The notes: generated by a model not told the origin, from the letters alone. Shown: positions 25,911-34,322, numbered from the stretch's first letter. The stretch is DNA of 64,000 nucleotides from an uncultured Lachnospiraceae bacterium (GCA_947625775.1 CANQPM010000017.1:1-64000); one strand, 5' to 3'. Numbers and translations are program-made.

Positions 25911-25924
25911 CGAACAAATTTTTG
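25911..25924. promoter_or_regulatory. LexA box 3 (weaker)
   Basis: CGAAC-AAAT-TTTTG has one core mismatch. It lies about 10 nt upstream of the lexA -35, fitting autoregulation of lexA. Confidence 0.5.
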
Positions 25925-25934
25925 GAATATATGT

Positions 25935-25966
25935 TTGCATTTTTGCAAAGGATATGTTATTATAAT
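25935..25966 (+). promoter_or_regulatory. Promoter of lexA
   Basis: TTGCAT (25935-25940) is followed after 17 bp by TATTAT (25958-25963), which overlaps a perfect TATAAT at 25961-25966. Confidence 0.6.
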
Positions 25967-26030
25967 AAAAAGATTTATATCTTTTGGGTTTTAGTGAACA
26001 AAGACAACAACAGAAATGAGGTAAAAGTTT

Positions 26031-26651
26031 ATGGCATATGGTAAAATTACAGCCAAACAGAGCGAGATACTTGAGTACATTAAATCTGAAATTTTAAAAA
26101 AGGGATATCCTCCAGCGGTCAGGGAAATTTGCGAGGCAGTGCATTTAAAGTCAACCTCCTCAGTCCACTCCCATTTGGAAACATTGGAGAAAAACGGATA
26201 TATCAGGCGTGATCCGACAAAGCCGCGTGCCATTGAGATTATGGACGACAGCTTTCAGATGGTAAGGCATGAGATGGTGAGTGTTCCAGTCGTAGGCACT
26301 GTTGCCGCTGGTCTTCCTATTTTAGCTGAACAGAATATAGAGGGATATTTCCCAATTCCTGCTGAGATGGTGCCAAGAGGTGAGTCTTTTGTGTTAAAGG
26401 TTAAAGGGGACAGCATGATAAATGTAGGGATTTATAATGGAGACCAGATATTTGTAAATTCCTGCAATACAGCGGAAAACGGGGATACTGTCGTGGCGCT
26501 TGTTGACGATTCCGCCACTGTCAAGACTTATTATAAGGAAAACGGGCATTTTAGGCTTCAGCCTGAGAATGACACAATGGAGCCGATTATACTTGATAAC
26601 GTAGAAATACTTGGAAAGGTTTACGGTGTGTTCCGCCTTCTTAAAAGCTGA
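26031..26651 (+). CDS. lexA: SOS repressor LexA
   Basis: Represses DNA-damage genes and is inactivated by RecA-stimulated self-cleavage. The 206-residue product has the N-terminal winged helix (KGYPPAVREICEAVHLKSTSSVHSHL), the cleavage bond A93-G94 (TVAAGLP), and the catalytic dyad S128 (GDSM) and K165 (TVKTYY). GAGGTAAAAG precedes the ATG. It is divergent from the YneA-like gene, sharing three SOS boxes in a 240-nt control region. This is the layout of Bacillus lexA-yneA. Confidence 0.97.
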   Translation: MAYGKITAKQSEILEYIKSEILKKGYPPAVREICEAVHLKSTSSVHSHLETLEKNGYIRRDPTKPRAIEIMDDSFQMVRHEMVSVPVVGTVAAGLPILAEQNIEGYFPIPAEMVPRGESFVLKVKGDSMINVGIYNGDQIFVNSCNTAENGDTVVALVDDSATVKTYYKENGHFRLQPENDTMEPIILDNVEILGKVYGVFRLLKS

Positions 26652-26749
26652 TTTATTCATAATTTGGGAAAATGAGAGAAAAAATAGGCTGTCATAATAA
26701 GAAATATATCCGAAATATTGAAATAACAATATGTAGCAGTTGATGAAAC

Positions 26750-26849
26750 CTGTCGCATTAAGGAGAACAAGCGCAAAATACATTGTCGTCTGATTGAATA
26801 TTGTACCATATTTGTACGCTTATCCTTACTGCGACAGCTCCGTTTTTTT
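26750..26849 (+). terminator. Long imperfect hairpin with T-run behind lexA
   Basis: Arms at 26750-26773 (starting CTGTCGCATTAAGGA) and 26817-26837 (ending TTACTGCGACAG) pair with a small bulge around a 43-nt loop. TTTTTTT follows at 26843-26849. It lies about 100 nt from the lexA stop; it may be the lexA terminator or the end of a small RNA. Confidence 0.6.
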
Positions 26850-26943
26850 CATGTCACAAAATACGATTATAAGAAGTTGACCTTGATTTCCTATAATATA
26901 ATTTTATTCAGATTTTTTAGAAATTAATCTCTCAGGGTAAATT

Positions 26944-27025
26944 CTCCCGCAGCTTTGCTGCGTAACAAACTAATGACGAGTGGAGCGAGTCTCGTGTTGA
27001 TACCTCACAGCTCTGCTGCGGGGAG
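26944..27025. repeat. Structured element of three small hairpins within an outer inverted repeat
   Basis: Outer arms CTCCCGCAGC (26944-26953) and GCTGCGGGGAG (27015-27025) enclose three local hairpins: CGCAGC-TTT-GCTGCG (26948-26962), ACGAG/CTCGT (26976-26995) and CAGC-TCT-GCTG (27008-27018). It ends 7 nt before the rsfS stop. The remainder of the 26652-27032 interval holds no gene. Confidence 0.6.
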
Positions 27026-27032
27026 TTTCATT

Positions 27033-27392
27033 TTAAAGCTCCACGCTTTTTCCATCGCGCCATATTCTCTCCAAATCGTAATAATCACGATTTTCCCTGC
27101 CGTTGAATATATGCACGAGAATATCAGAATAGTCAAATAAAATCCATTCGGCGCTGTTATATCCTTCTATATGCTTGGGATATACTTTTGCCTGCGCAAG
27201 CTTTTCCTCAACATTGTCAGCAAGCGCCTGCGTCTGGCTTTTATTTGTACCGTTAGTAATGACAAAATAGTCAGCCAGTGTGGATATTTCGCTGATGTCA
27301 ATAATTTTTATGTCCTCAGCTTTCTTGTCATCCAGCGCGCTCACAATAATTTTTACTTTGTCTAGGCCTTCCATATTTGTATTATTATTCAT
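27033..27392 (-). CDS. rsfS: Ribosomal silencing factor RsfS
   Basis: RsfS binds L14 on the 50S subunit and blocks subunit joining in stationary phase or starvation. The 119-residue product shows the family landmarks IIDISEISTLADYFVITNG, HIEGYNSAEWILFDY and DILVHIF, and it ends with the RDYYDLERIW element. GGAGG precedes the ATG. It follows yqeK with a 55-nt spacer in the standard obgE-to-rsfS order of Firmicutes. Confidence 0.96.
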   Translation of the reverse strand: MNNNTNMEGLDKVKIIVSALDDKKAEDIKIIDISEISTLADYFVITNGTNKSQTQALADNVEEKLAQAKVYPKHIEGYNSAEWILFDYSDILVHIFNGRENRDYYDLERIWRDGKSVEL

Positions 27393-27447
27393 AAGTCCTC
27401 CGTTTTATTATTTTTACTGTGCCTGCAGTGTTTTACATCAGTTAATT

Positions 27448-28032
27448 CTACTGTGCCCGCATATGCTTATAGCTGTTATATGTTGCCCTTGTCATATTGT
27501 CAATAGGATTATGTTTTTCTTCCAAAAATCGCAGGGTATTCCCCAATATCTTTTCCATAGCCTTGTCTATATCCTCAAAGGCAAGCCTGCGTATGACATC
27601 AAGCTCAGGAATGGGCTTGCGCGACGGCTCTATATAATCGGCTATAAAGATTATTTTTTCAAGCAGCGACATATTGGGCCTGCCTGTTGTGTGCCAGGTT
27701 ATCGCCTTTAATATATCCTCATCATATACACCGAATTTATCCTTGGCTATATATGCGCCAACCTTTCCATGCAGCAGATACGGGTGATTTTCTTCAAAAG
27801 TGCTGTATGGTATTGAATGTTCCTTACATATTTTAATTTTTTTGCCATTATCCATATTCTTGGCGCAGTCATGCAGCATTCCTGCAATTTCAGCCTTTTT
27901 GACAAAATCATCATTAGATGTATCAGGATTGTACCTCATAGCCATCGACATTGCCGTATAAGCAACTCCGAGTGTGTGCTGATACCTCTCCTTTGTAAGA
28001 TGCTTTTTTAAATATTTTTTTACTTTTTTCAT
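27448..28032 (-). CDS. yqeK: HD-domain Ap4A hydrolase YqeK
   Basis: HD-domain metallohydrolase; characterised YqeK proteins cleave diadenosine tetraphosphate symmetrically to ADP, with an iron centre. The 194-residue product shows RYQHTLGVAY, LHDCAKN (HD pair) and the later KAITWHTTGR and FIADYIEPSR metal/active-site segments. The ATG at 28032 is preferred because GGGGATT lies just upstream; a longer in-frame start at 28044 is possible. It lies between nadD and rsfS, as usual. A 163-nt gap with a terminator hairpin separates it from nadD. Confidence 0.93.
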   Translation of the reverse strand: MKKVKKYLKKHLTKERYQHTLGVAYTAMSMAMRYNPDTSNDDFVKKAEIAGMLHDCAKNMDNGKKIKICKEHSIPYSTFEENHPYLLHGKVGAYIAKDKFGVYDEDILKAITWHTTGRPNMSLLEKIIFIADYIEPSRKPIPELDVIRRLAFEDIDKAMEKILGNTLRFLEEKHNPIDNMTRATYNSYKHMRAQ

Positions 28033-28080
28033 GTTAATCCCCATTTTTCACATTAAACATCAAATGCTCATTAAACAACA

Positions 28081-28213
28081 TTTTTTGCTGCCTTAGAGTT
28101 TATATTTCTGTAGATTTTCAAATTCTTGTAAAAAATGCCTGCCCTTTGGCATTTTTTAAACATTAAGGAAGTCTTAGGCAGCGTTTTTTGCTGCCTTAGA
28201 GTTCCTTAATGTT
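28081..28213. repeat. 55-bp palindrome plus partial copy flanking a terminator
   Basis: A palindrome at 28159-28213 has 24-nt arms, a 7-nt loop and two mismatches; it is homologous in length and sequence to the one behind fakA (18981-19035). A 20-nt piece of its loop and 3' arm is repeated exactly at 28081-28100. The pieces flank the hairpin at 28130-28157. The 3' arm of the complete copy encodes the last codons and stop of nadD. Confidence 0.8.
28130..28157 (-). terminator. Terminator hairpin between nadD and yqeK
   Basis: AAAAAATGCC pairs perfectly with GGCATTTTTT around an 8-nt loop, with T-runs usable on both strands. It could reduce read-through from obgE-yhbY-nadD into yqeK-rsfS. Confidence 0.7.
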
Positions 28214-28801
28214 TTTTTTATATAAATTTTTGCATAAAATATAATCAGCTACTTTCTTCGGGACAAGCTCGTCAATCGGCATATCATTCTCGACTCTGTT
28301 TCTTATCTCGGTAGAAGAAATATCGCACTTCGGAATGTCCAGATAAACAATGTCCGCGCCAAGCCTTGACAGTTCAGCGCCTTTTTGGCGTATTGACATT
28401 ATATCATAATCATCACGCACTGCGCAGACAATTGTTGAAAGCTCAAAAATTTTTTCAGGCTTATACCAGCTTTCAATCTGAAAAAGCAAGTCTGCTCCAA
28501 TTAAAAGGCAATACTTTACATCAGGATTTTGAACCTTAAGCTCCTCCAATGTCTCAAAAGTGTATGTATTCCCCTTACGCTCTACTTCTGCCATTGAAAG
28601 TTCAAAATGCTCAAAATCAGAAATGGCAAGCTTAACCATTGCAGCACGGTTTTGGGCATCAAGCACATTTTGCTTCATATATGAATTGCCGCTTGGAATA
28701 AAAATAACCTTTTCAAGCCCAAGCCGCTCATATGCCTGCTGCGCTAACCAAATATGCCCGTTATGAATTGGGTTAAACGTGCCTCCCATTATACCAACCA
28801 T
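28196..28801 (-). CDS. nadD: Nicotinate-nucleotide adenylyltransferase NadD
   Basis: Transfers AMP from ATP to nicotinate mononucleotide in NAD synthesis. The 201-residue product has GGTFNPIHNGH (nucleotidyltransferase motif), the substrate region FIPSGNSYMKQ, and the C-terminal ISSTEIRNR motif. A weak ribosome-binding site (GGTGAAA) precedes the ATG. The last residues NIKEL and the stop lie inside the 3' arm of a dispersed palindrome, so the repeat has supplied the gene's end. It sits between yhbY and yqeK in the conserved gene order. Confidence 0.96.
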   Translation of the reverse strand: MVGIMGGTFNPIHNGHIWLAQQAYERLGLEKVIFIPSGNSYMKQNVLDAQNRAAMVKLAISDFEHFELSMAEVERKGNTYTFETLEELKVQNPDVKYCLLIGADLLFQIESWYKPEKIFELSTIVCAVRDDYDIMSIRQKGAELSRLGADIVYLDIPKCDISSTEIRNRVENDMPIDELVPKKVADYILCKNLYKKNIKEL

Positions 28802-28873
28802 TTTTCACCGATTTAATCCTTTATTTTTTACCACATATAGAATTTACACTGCAATCCCTGCGTTTAGATATAA

Positions 28874-29164
28874 TTATTTTGGCAAAATTATCTTGGGCTT
28901 GTCCTTAAATGGCTTATAAAGCACAAATTTTTTGCCGATAACCTGAACTACCTGCGAATGTGTCCTCTCGGCTATGGTGTCTGCAACTTCATTAGGATCG
29001 TCAGCGCAATTTTTTAATATGCCAATCTTTATAAGCTCATGCGTGTTAAAAGCCTCAGAAATCGCCTCCACATTTTCAGGAGTTACAGACGCTTTCCCTA
29101 CTTGAAATACGGGCTCTATATTCATTGCTAAGCCCTTTAAATATGCTCTTTGCTTGCTTGTCAT
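28874..29164 (-). CDS. yhbY: CRM-domain ribosome assembly RNA-binding protein YhbY
   Basis: A 96-residue CRM-domain protein binding pre-50S particles. It starts MTSKQRAYLKGLAMNIEPVF, followed by QVGKASVTPENVEAISEAFNTHELIK and the basic end of the domain. AAGGGAG precedes the ATG. It is downstream of obgE with a 60-nt spacer and upstream of nadD. Confidence 0.95.
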   Translation of the reverse strand: MTSKQRAYLKGLAMNIEPVFQVGKASVTPENVEAISEAFNTHELIKIGILKNCADDPNEVADTIAERTHSQVVQVIGKKFVLYKPFKDKPKIILPK

Positions 29165-29224
29165 TTTTTCTCCCTTCTAAAGCCGTAATATTCTATCGAA
29201 ACAGTTCGAATTTATGTGAAATAT

Positions 29225-30517
29225 TTATTTATAATAATCAAATGAAAGCCCGTACATGCGGACAGTATCACCGTCATTAATTCCAAGCGCTTCCAATTCA
29301 TCTAATATGCCGTTGTCTTTGAGGAATTTCTGGAAAAAGATAAAACCCTTTTCAGAATCAATATTTGTATATCCAAGCATCTTCTCAATGCGGGGGCCTT
29401 CTATTACATATTCATTATTTTTTTCATCATATTCTACAGTGTATGGCTCTGTGCCCGTTACAATATCCTCCTCTGGATTAAATTCAGGCTCAAATATTGT
29501 AGGCGGCTCATCAATCTGCGATAAAAGGTCGCTTACATAATAAAGCAGTTCATTTAAGCCCTGTCCTGAAACCGCTGAAATCGGAAATACTTTTATGCCT
29601 TTGGGCTCAAACTCGTCGCGGATTTTTTGGATAGGATCTTCACCCGCTCCAGGATATATGGCATCTATCTTGTTCGCGGCAATTACCTGTGGTCTCTGCG
29701 CAATTTTCTCATTGTATTCTTCCAGCTCTTTATTTATGGCATAAATATCCTCTATTGGATTTCTTCCCTCCGTGGAAGCGGCATCGACCAGATGTATTAA
29801 AACCTTCGTCCTTTCTATATGGCGCAAAAATTCATGTCCCAGTCCTACGCCTTGCGAGGCTCCCTCTATAAGCCCTGGAATATCAGCCATTACAAAGCCT
29901 TTGCCATTGTCCAAATCCACTACTCCAAGGTTGGGATTAAGCGTCGTAAAATGATAATTGGCTATCTTTGGCTTTGCATTGGTGACATGCGCAAGCAAGG
30001 TGGATTTGCCAACATTAGGAAAGCCTACAAGCCCTACATCCGCTATTACCTTTAATTCAAGGAATAAGTCAAGCTCCTTTGCAGGCTGTCCAGGCTGCGC
30101 ATATTTAGGCGCCTGCATTGTTGCCGTGGCATAGTGCTGATTGCCGTTTCCGCCTCTGCCTCCCTTTAAAATCACAAAACGGCTGTTGTCACCTGACATA
30201 TCAGCAATAATCTTGCCCGATTCAAACTCCTTTATAACAGTTCCCTCGGGCACTTTTATGATTATATCCTCGCCGTTTTTTCCACGGCAGTTTTTATTGC
30301 CGCCGTCTTCGCCGTCCTGAGCGCAGTATTTTCTTATATGGCGAAAATCTGTGAGCGTATTCAAGCCCTTGTCAACCTCAAATATAACGCTGCCGCCAGT
30401 TCCCCCGTCTCCGCCGTCAGGACCTCCGTTTGGAACATATTTTTCACGCCGAAATGATACATGTCCGTCACCGCCTTTGCCGCTTCTGACATATATTTTT
30501 GCTCTGTCTGCAAACAT
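29225..30517 (-). CDS. obgE: GTPase ObgE/CgtA
   Basis: Ribosome-assembly and stress GTPase. The 430-residue product has the glycine-rich Obg fold (1-158; GGPDGGDGGTGG and KGGRGGNGN), a G domain with GFPNVGKST (G1), DIPG (G3) and NKID (G4), and the C-terminal OCT domain ending GLSFDYYK. The ribosome-binding site is GAAAGG. It is the first gene after the rpmA terminator and leads the obgE-yhbY-nadD set. Confidence 0.98.
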   Translation of the reverse strand: MFADRAKIYVRSGKGGDGHVSFRREKYVPNGGPDGGDGGTGGSVIFEVDKGLNTLTDFRHIRKYCAQDGEDGGNKNCRGKNGEDIIIKVPEGTVIKEFESGKIIADMSGDNSRFVILKGGRGGNGNQHYATATMQAPKYAQPGQPAKELDLFLELKVIADVGLVGFPNVGKSTLLAHVTNAKPKIANYHFTTLNPNLGVVDLDNGKGFVMADIPGLIEGASQGVGLGHEFLRHIERTKVLIHLVDAASTEGRNPIEDIYAINKELEEYNEKIAQRPQVIAANKIDAIYPGAGEDPIQKIRDEFEPKGIKVFPISAVSGQGLNELLYYVSDLLSQIDEPPTIFEPEFNPEEDIVTGTEPYTVEYDEKNNEYVIEGPRIEKMLGYTNIDSEKGFIFFQKFLKDNGILDELEALGINDGDTVRMYGLSFDYYK

Positions 30518-30571
30518 TGACTACCAACCTTTCTATTTTATGCAAAAGGCAAACCGTACCGTTACTTTGAA

Positions 30572-30607
30572 CAAAAGGCTTCAGGCAAGGAAGCCTGAAG
30601 CCTTTTG
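30572..30607 (-). terminator. Terminator of rplU-prp-rpmA
   Basis: A perfect 15-bp stem (30572-30586 with 30593-30607) with a 6-nt loop. It is T-rich at its 3' edge on the minus strand, 21 nt after the rpmA stop. Confidence 0.85.
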
Positions 30608-30628
30608 ATTAATTCGTAAGTTTGTAGC

Positions 30629-30916
30629 TTATTTCTCCTCTACAGGATAGACAGAAGCCTGTTTCTTGTCTCTGCCCTTTCTCTCAAATCTGAGTATGCC
30701 GTCTACCTTTGCAAACAACGTATCATCTCCGCCCCTGCCGACATTAATGCCTGGGTGAATCTTTGTGCCGCGCTGTCTGTATAAGATGTTGCCTGCCTTT
30801 ACGAACTGACCGTCTGCCCTCTTAGCGCCTAATCTCTTTGATTCTGAATCTCTGCCATTCTTAGTAGAACCGACACCTTTTTTATGAGCAAAAAACTGAA
30901 GGTTTAACTTCATCAT
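30629..30916 (-). CDS. rpmA: 50S ribosomal protein L27 with cleavable N-terminus
   Basis: 95-residue large-subunit protein near the peptidyl-transferase centre. The N-terminal extension [13 protein letters not shown] is the Firmicutes form that must be cut by the Prp protease behind FF, leaving AHKKG as the mature end. The core [21 protein letters not shown] is typical. AAGGAGG precedes a double ATG (MMK), and either may be used. The prp gene is 4 nt upstream. Confidence 0.98.
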   Translation of the reverse strand: MMKLNLQFFAHKKGVGSTKNGRDSESKRLGAKRADGQFVKAGNILYRQRGTKIHPGINVGRGGDDTLFAKVDGILRFERKGRDKKQASVYPVEEK

Positions 30917-30920
30917 GGTT

Positions 30921-31250
30921 TTACACCTCCTTAATTTTAAGTCTTAGATACTTACTGCCGTATTGTTCTTCAATAGTCTGTAAACCCAATATCATGGAAT
31001 CAACCAAAAGCCTTGAACCAGTGTTTATTTCATTTAAAAACCGACAGTCAATAAATCCTGCGCTCTCATCGCTGTCTACCTCTATGCCTTCATTTGACAA
31101 AGCTTCAAGAGAGTTTATCGTATTGATGACCAATATTGATATTGACGCGCAGACAATGTCACTGCCTGATTTCGCAAAGCCTGAATGTCCTTCACAGGTG
31201 AAACGCCTGTAGCTGCCGTTATTGGATTTATAAATTGTTACCTTAGTCAT
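30921..31250 (-). CDS. prp: Ribosomal-processing cysteine protease Prp
   Basis: Cleaves the N-terminal peptide of L27. The 109-residue product has the catalytic pair H22 and C34 in [16 protein letters not shown], the same numbering as in the Staphylococcus enzyme. It lies 3 nt behind rplU without an obvious ribosome-binding site of its own, so translation is probably coupled to rplU. rpmA, its substrate gene, starts 4 nt downstream. Confidence 0.95.
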   Translation of the reverse strand: MTKVTIYKSNNGSYRRFTCEGHSGFAKSGSDIVCASISILVINTINSLEALSNEGIEVDSDESAGFIDCRFLNEINTGSRLLVDSMILGLQTIEEQYGSKYLRLKIKEV

Positions 31251-31253
31251 ATA

Positions 31254-31559
31254 TTAAGCGTTAATCTTATCAATTTTGACCTGTGTGTATGCTTGTCTAT
31301 GACCGTTTTTCTTGTGATAGCCTGTCTTTCTCTTGTACTTGTAGACGATAACCTTTTTGCCCTTGCCGTGCTCTACGACTGTGGCTGTGACGGTAGAGTT
31401 CTCAACGTCTGCGCCTACTTTAAGAGAATCATTGCTAACAGCAATAACATTGTCAAAAGTTACAGTGCTTCCTGCCTCTGCATCAAGCTTTTCAACATTG
31501 ATGACATCGCCCTCGGAAACCTTGTACTGCTTTCCACCTGTTGCAATAATTGCGTACAT
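31254..31559 (-). CDS. rplU: 50S ribosomal protein L21
   Basis: 101-residue large-subunit protein. The start [19 protein letters not shown] and the end [21 protein letters not shown] segment are diagnostic. AGGAGGTGC precedes the ATG. It is the first gene of the rplU-prp-rpmA operon; the ~90-nt leader likely contains an L21-type regulatory RNA. Confidence 0.98.
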   Translation of the reverse strand: MYAIIATGGKQYKVSEGDVINVEKLDAEAGSTVTFDNVIAVSNDSLKVGADVENSTVTATVVEHGKGKKVIVYKYKRKTGYHKKNGHRQAYTQVKIDKINA

Positions 31560-31650
31560 ATTGCACCTCCTAAATAATTACTCGCTAACTTCGGTGACGC
31601 ATATTAAATATTGCTGCGTACTTTTACCTCATTATGCGGCATACTCATAT
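31560..31650 (-). promoter_or_regulatory. Probable L21 leader (rplU 5' UTR)
   Basis: About 90 nt between the predicted rplU transcription start and its ATG. Structured L21 leaders are known in front of rplU-prp-rpmA in Firmicutes. Short pairings are visible, for example around TATGCCGCATA, but I could not confirm the covariance pattern by eye. Confidence 0.45.
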
Positions 31651-31679
31651 AGTTTAGCATTCAAATTTTGAAAAGTCAA
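31651..31679 (-). promoter_or_regulatory. Promoter of rplU-prp-rpmA
   Basis: On the minus strand TTGACT (31679-31674), 17-bp spacer, TAAACT (31656-31651). Confidence 0.6.
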
Positions 31680-31762
31680 GCAAATATTATTCATTTTCCA
31701 ATAATTTTCCAACAAATTTCAAGAATTTTTCATTAGCAAAATCTCCGAATACAAAGCAAAAT

Positions 31763-31812
31763 ATACAAAACTAAGGATAATATATATTTACATACCAATC
31801 CTTAGTTTGTAT
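31763..31812 (-). terminator. Terminator of serC-serA
   Basis: Arms 31763-31778 and 31798-31812 (core CTAAGGAT / ATCCTTAG) pair with one bulged A around a 19-nt AT-rich loop, about 70 nt after the serA stop. Confidence 0.6.
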
Positions 31813-31884
31813 ATTTCACTTAAACACCATATTATAAATTATGAAAATCCACGTAAACTACTACATTTATGCCCTACACTAATA

Positions 31885-33048
31885 CTACTTAACCACTCTA
31901 ACCCTAAACACGCCATCAATACTGTTAAGCTTCCCGATAATCTTATCATCAGCCGCCTTCTCAATATCCATAAGGGTATATGCGTACTCTCCTATTGACT
32001 TATTTGTCATATCGCTGATGTTTATTCCGGCATCGCCAAATGCGGCTGTAAACTGTGTAATCATATTTGCGATATTCTTGTGCAGGATTGCCACTCTGCC
32101 TTCTGTCGCGCATACGCCCATGTCGCATGCAGGATAATTGACGCTGTTTCTGATGTTGCCGTTTTCAAGATAATCCATAAGCTCGTCAACAGCCATCATT
32201 GCGCAGTTGTCCTCCGACTCCTCAGTAGACGCGCCAAGATGAGGTATTACTATGCAGTTCTTGTGTCCTGCCGTAGTCGTGTTGGGGAAATCTGAAACAT
32301 ACTTCCTAACCTTACCTGAATCAAGCGCCGCAATCATATCAGCCTCGTTTACAAGCAAATCCCTTGCAAAGTTAAGCACAATAACGCCGTCCTTCATCTT
32401 GTTGATTGCCTCTGCGTTAATCATGCCCTTTGTACTGTCCATAAGAGGCACATGTATAGTGATAAAATCACAGTTTGCATAAATATCATCTAAATTGACA
32501 ACATGCTTAACCTCGCGCGTAAGCTTAAGTGCCGTTTCTACGGAAAGGAACGGGTCATAACCGTAAACCTCCATGCCAAGCGCCACAGCCGCGTTTGCAA
32601 TTCTGCCGCCGGTAGCGCCAAGACCGATAATGCCAAGCTTTTTGCCCGCTATCTCAGTGCCTGCAAATTTCTTCTTCTCCTTCTCAGCGTCCTTTGCGAT
32701 AGTCTCAACGCCAGTATTATTCTCAACCCACTTTATGCCGCCTACAATATCCCTTGACGCAAGCAGCATGCCTGCGATAGCAAGCTCCTTTACACCGTTT
32801 GCGTTTGCGCCTGGTGTATTGAATACCACAATGCCTTTATCCGCACATTTGTCAAGCGGAATATTGTTTACGCCCGCGCCCGCTCTTGCTACGGCAAGAA
32901 GACCGTCAGGCAGCTCCATGTCATGCATAGCCGCGCTTCTTACAAGCACGCCCTGAGCCTGTGTGATATCGTCTGTTTTCTGATAGCTGTCCGTAAATTT
33001 ATCCAGTCCCATTTTTGAGATGGGATTTAAGCAATTATACTGATACAT
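31885..33048 (-). CDS. serA: D-3-phosphoglycerate dehydrogenase
   Basis: First enzyme of serine synthesis: oxidises 3-phosphoglycerate to 3-phosphohydroxypyruvate. The 387-residue product has the substrate-domain segment GAGVNNIPLDKCADKGIVV, the NAD motif GLGATGGRIA, catalytic Arg in NFARDLLVNE and His in PHLGASTEES, and a C-terminal ACT domain ending VFRVRVVK (about 80 residues). It lacks the extra ASB domain of longer forms. Its ATG overlaps the serC stop by one base, so the two are translationally coupled. Confidence 0.95.
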   Translation of the reverse strand: MYQYNCLNPISKMGLDKFTDSYQKTDDITQAQGVLVRSAAMHDMELPDGLLAVARAGAGVNNIPLDKCADKGIVVFNTPGANANGVKELAIAGMLLASRDIVGGIKWVENNTGVETIAKDAEKEKKKFAGTEIAGKKLGIIGLGATGGRIANAAVALGMEVYGYDPFLSVETALKLTREVKHVVNLDDIYANCDFITIHVPLMDSTKGMINAEAINKMKDGVIVLNFARDLLVNEADMIAALDSGKVRKYVSDFPNTTTAGHKNCIVIPHLGASTEESEDNCAMMAVDELMDYLENGNIRNSVNYPACDMGVCATEGRVAILHKNIANMITQFTAAFGDAGINISDMTNKSIGEYAYTLMDIEKAADDKIIGKLNSIDGVFRVRVVK

Positions 33049-34130
33049 TATGCGTTTGCCTCCTCAAATTTCTTCATAAACTCAACAAGCGCCTCTACAC
33101 CCTCAATAGGCATAGCATTGTAAATGCTTGCGCGCATGCCGCCTACCGTCCTGTGGCCTTTGAGATTCTCAAAGCCTGCCTCCTTTGCCTCCTTGACAAA
33201 TTTAGCGTCAAGCTCCTCGCTGCCCGTAACAAAAGGCACATTCATAAGCGAGCGGTCCTCTTTCCTCACTGTTCCCTTGAAAAGTTTGCTTTCGTCAAGG
33301 AAATCATAGAGAATTTTCGCCTTCTTCTCGTTAATTTCCTTCATCTTTTGAAGTCCGCCCATCTTCTTAATCCACTTAAATACCTTGCCGCAGATATAAA
33401 TGCCGTATGCAGGCGGCGTATTATAAAGTGAATTGTTGTCCGCATGCGTCTTGTATTTCAGCATAGTAGGCGTGCCAGGAAGTACGTCCTCCGTAATCAG
33501 ATCCTCTCTGATAATAACGATTACAACGCCCGCGGGACCGATATTTTTCTGCACTCCGCCATAGATAACGCCGTACTTTGTGACATCTACAGGCTCTGAA
33601 AGAAAGCATGATGAAACATCCGCTACAAGCGTCTTGCCCTTTGTGTTGGGAAGCGTCTTGAATTTTGTGCCGTAAATCGTGTTGTTCTCGCAGATATATA
33701 CATAATCCGCATCTTCGGAAATGGGCAGATCCGAACAATCAGGTATGTACGAAAAGGTCTTATCCTCGCTTGAGGCAATCTTGTTTGCCTTGCCGTAAAT
33801 GCAAGCCTCCTGATATGCCTTTTTAGCCCACTGGCCTGTAACGATATAATCCGCCACGCCATTCTTCATAAGGTTCATGGGAATCATCGCAAACTGCTGG
33901 CTTGCGCCGCCCTGCAGGAACAAAACCTTATAATTGTCAGGAATATTCATAAGCTCCCTCAAATCTGCTTCTGCTTCTTTGATAATAGTTTCAAAAGCCT
34001 TTGAGCGGTGGCTCATCTCCATAACGGACATTCCTGTTCCCTTGTAATCCAACATCTCATCTGCAGCTTCTTTAAGGACTTCCTCAGGCAAAACTGCGGG
34101 GCCTGCTGAAAAATTGTACACTCTAGCCAA
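33048..34130 (-). CDS. serC: Phosphoserine aminotransferase
   Basis: PLP enzyme converting 3-phosphohydroxypyruvate and glutamate to phosphoserine. The start is a TTG at 34130 behind AGGAGGAG; from there the product is 360 residues, the usual length, beginning ARVYNFSAGPAVLP. The upstream ATG at 34199 would add an unrelated 23 residues. GGASQQFAMIP and the PLP-lysine region YGGVQKNIGPAG are visible. It is coupled to serA. No serB phosphatase gene is in the window. Confidence 0.95.
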   Translation of the reverse strand: MARVYNFSAGPAVLPEEVLKEAADEMLDYKGTGMSVMEMSHRSKAFETIIKEAEADLRELMNIPDNYKVLFLQGGASQQFAMIPMNLMKNGVADYIVTGQWAKKAYQEACIYGKANKIASSEDKTFSYIPDCSDLPISEDADYVYICENNTIYGTKFKTLPNTKGKTLVADVSSCFLSEPVDVTKYGVIYGGVQKNIGPAGVVIVIIREDLITEDVLPGTPTMLKYKTHADNNSLYNTPPAYGIYICGKVFKWIKKMGGLQKMKEINEKKAKILYDFLDESKLFKGTVRKEDRSLMNVPFVTGSEELDAKFVKEAKEAGFENLKGHRTVGGMRASIYNAMPIEGVEALVEFMKKFEEANA

Positions 34131-34155
34131 CTTAATACTCCTCCTAAATCTTTTT

Positions 34156-34164
34156 ATTATATCA
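34156..34164 (-). promoter_or_regulatory. Extended -10 promoter of serC-serA
   Basis: On the minus strand TGA followed by TATAAT, just upstream of the serC ribosome-binding site. No good -35 is visible. Confidence 0.45.
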
Positions 34165-34322
34165 TCATAACTGTCCTGCGCGGTATAGCCGCAAAGCATC
34201 AGATATTCGCCAAAACAGGCTTAGTGAAAATTAGTCTGACGTATTGCTGTTACTATTCTTTACGCTGAACAGCTACATATTAACATATATGTATTAAACC
34301 TTAAATTTTACTTGATAATTTA

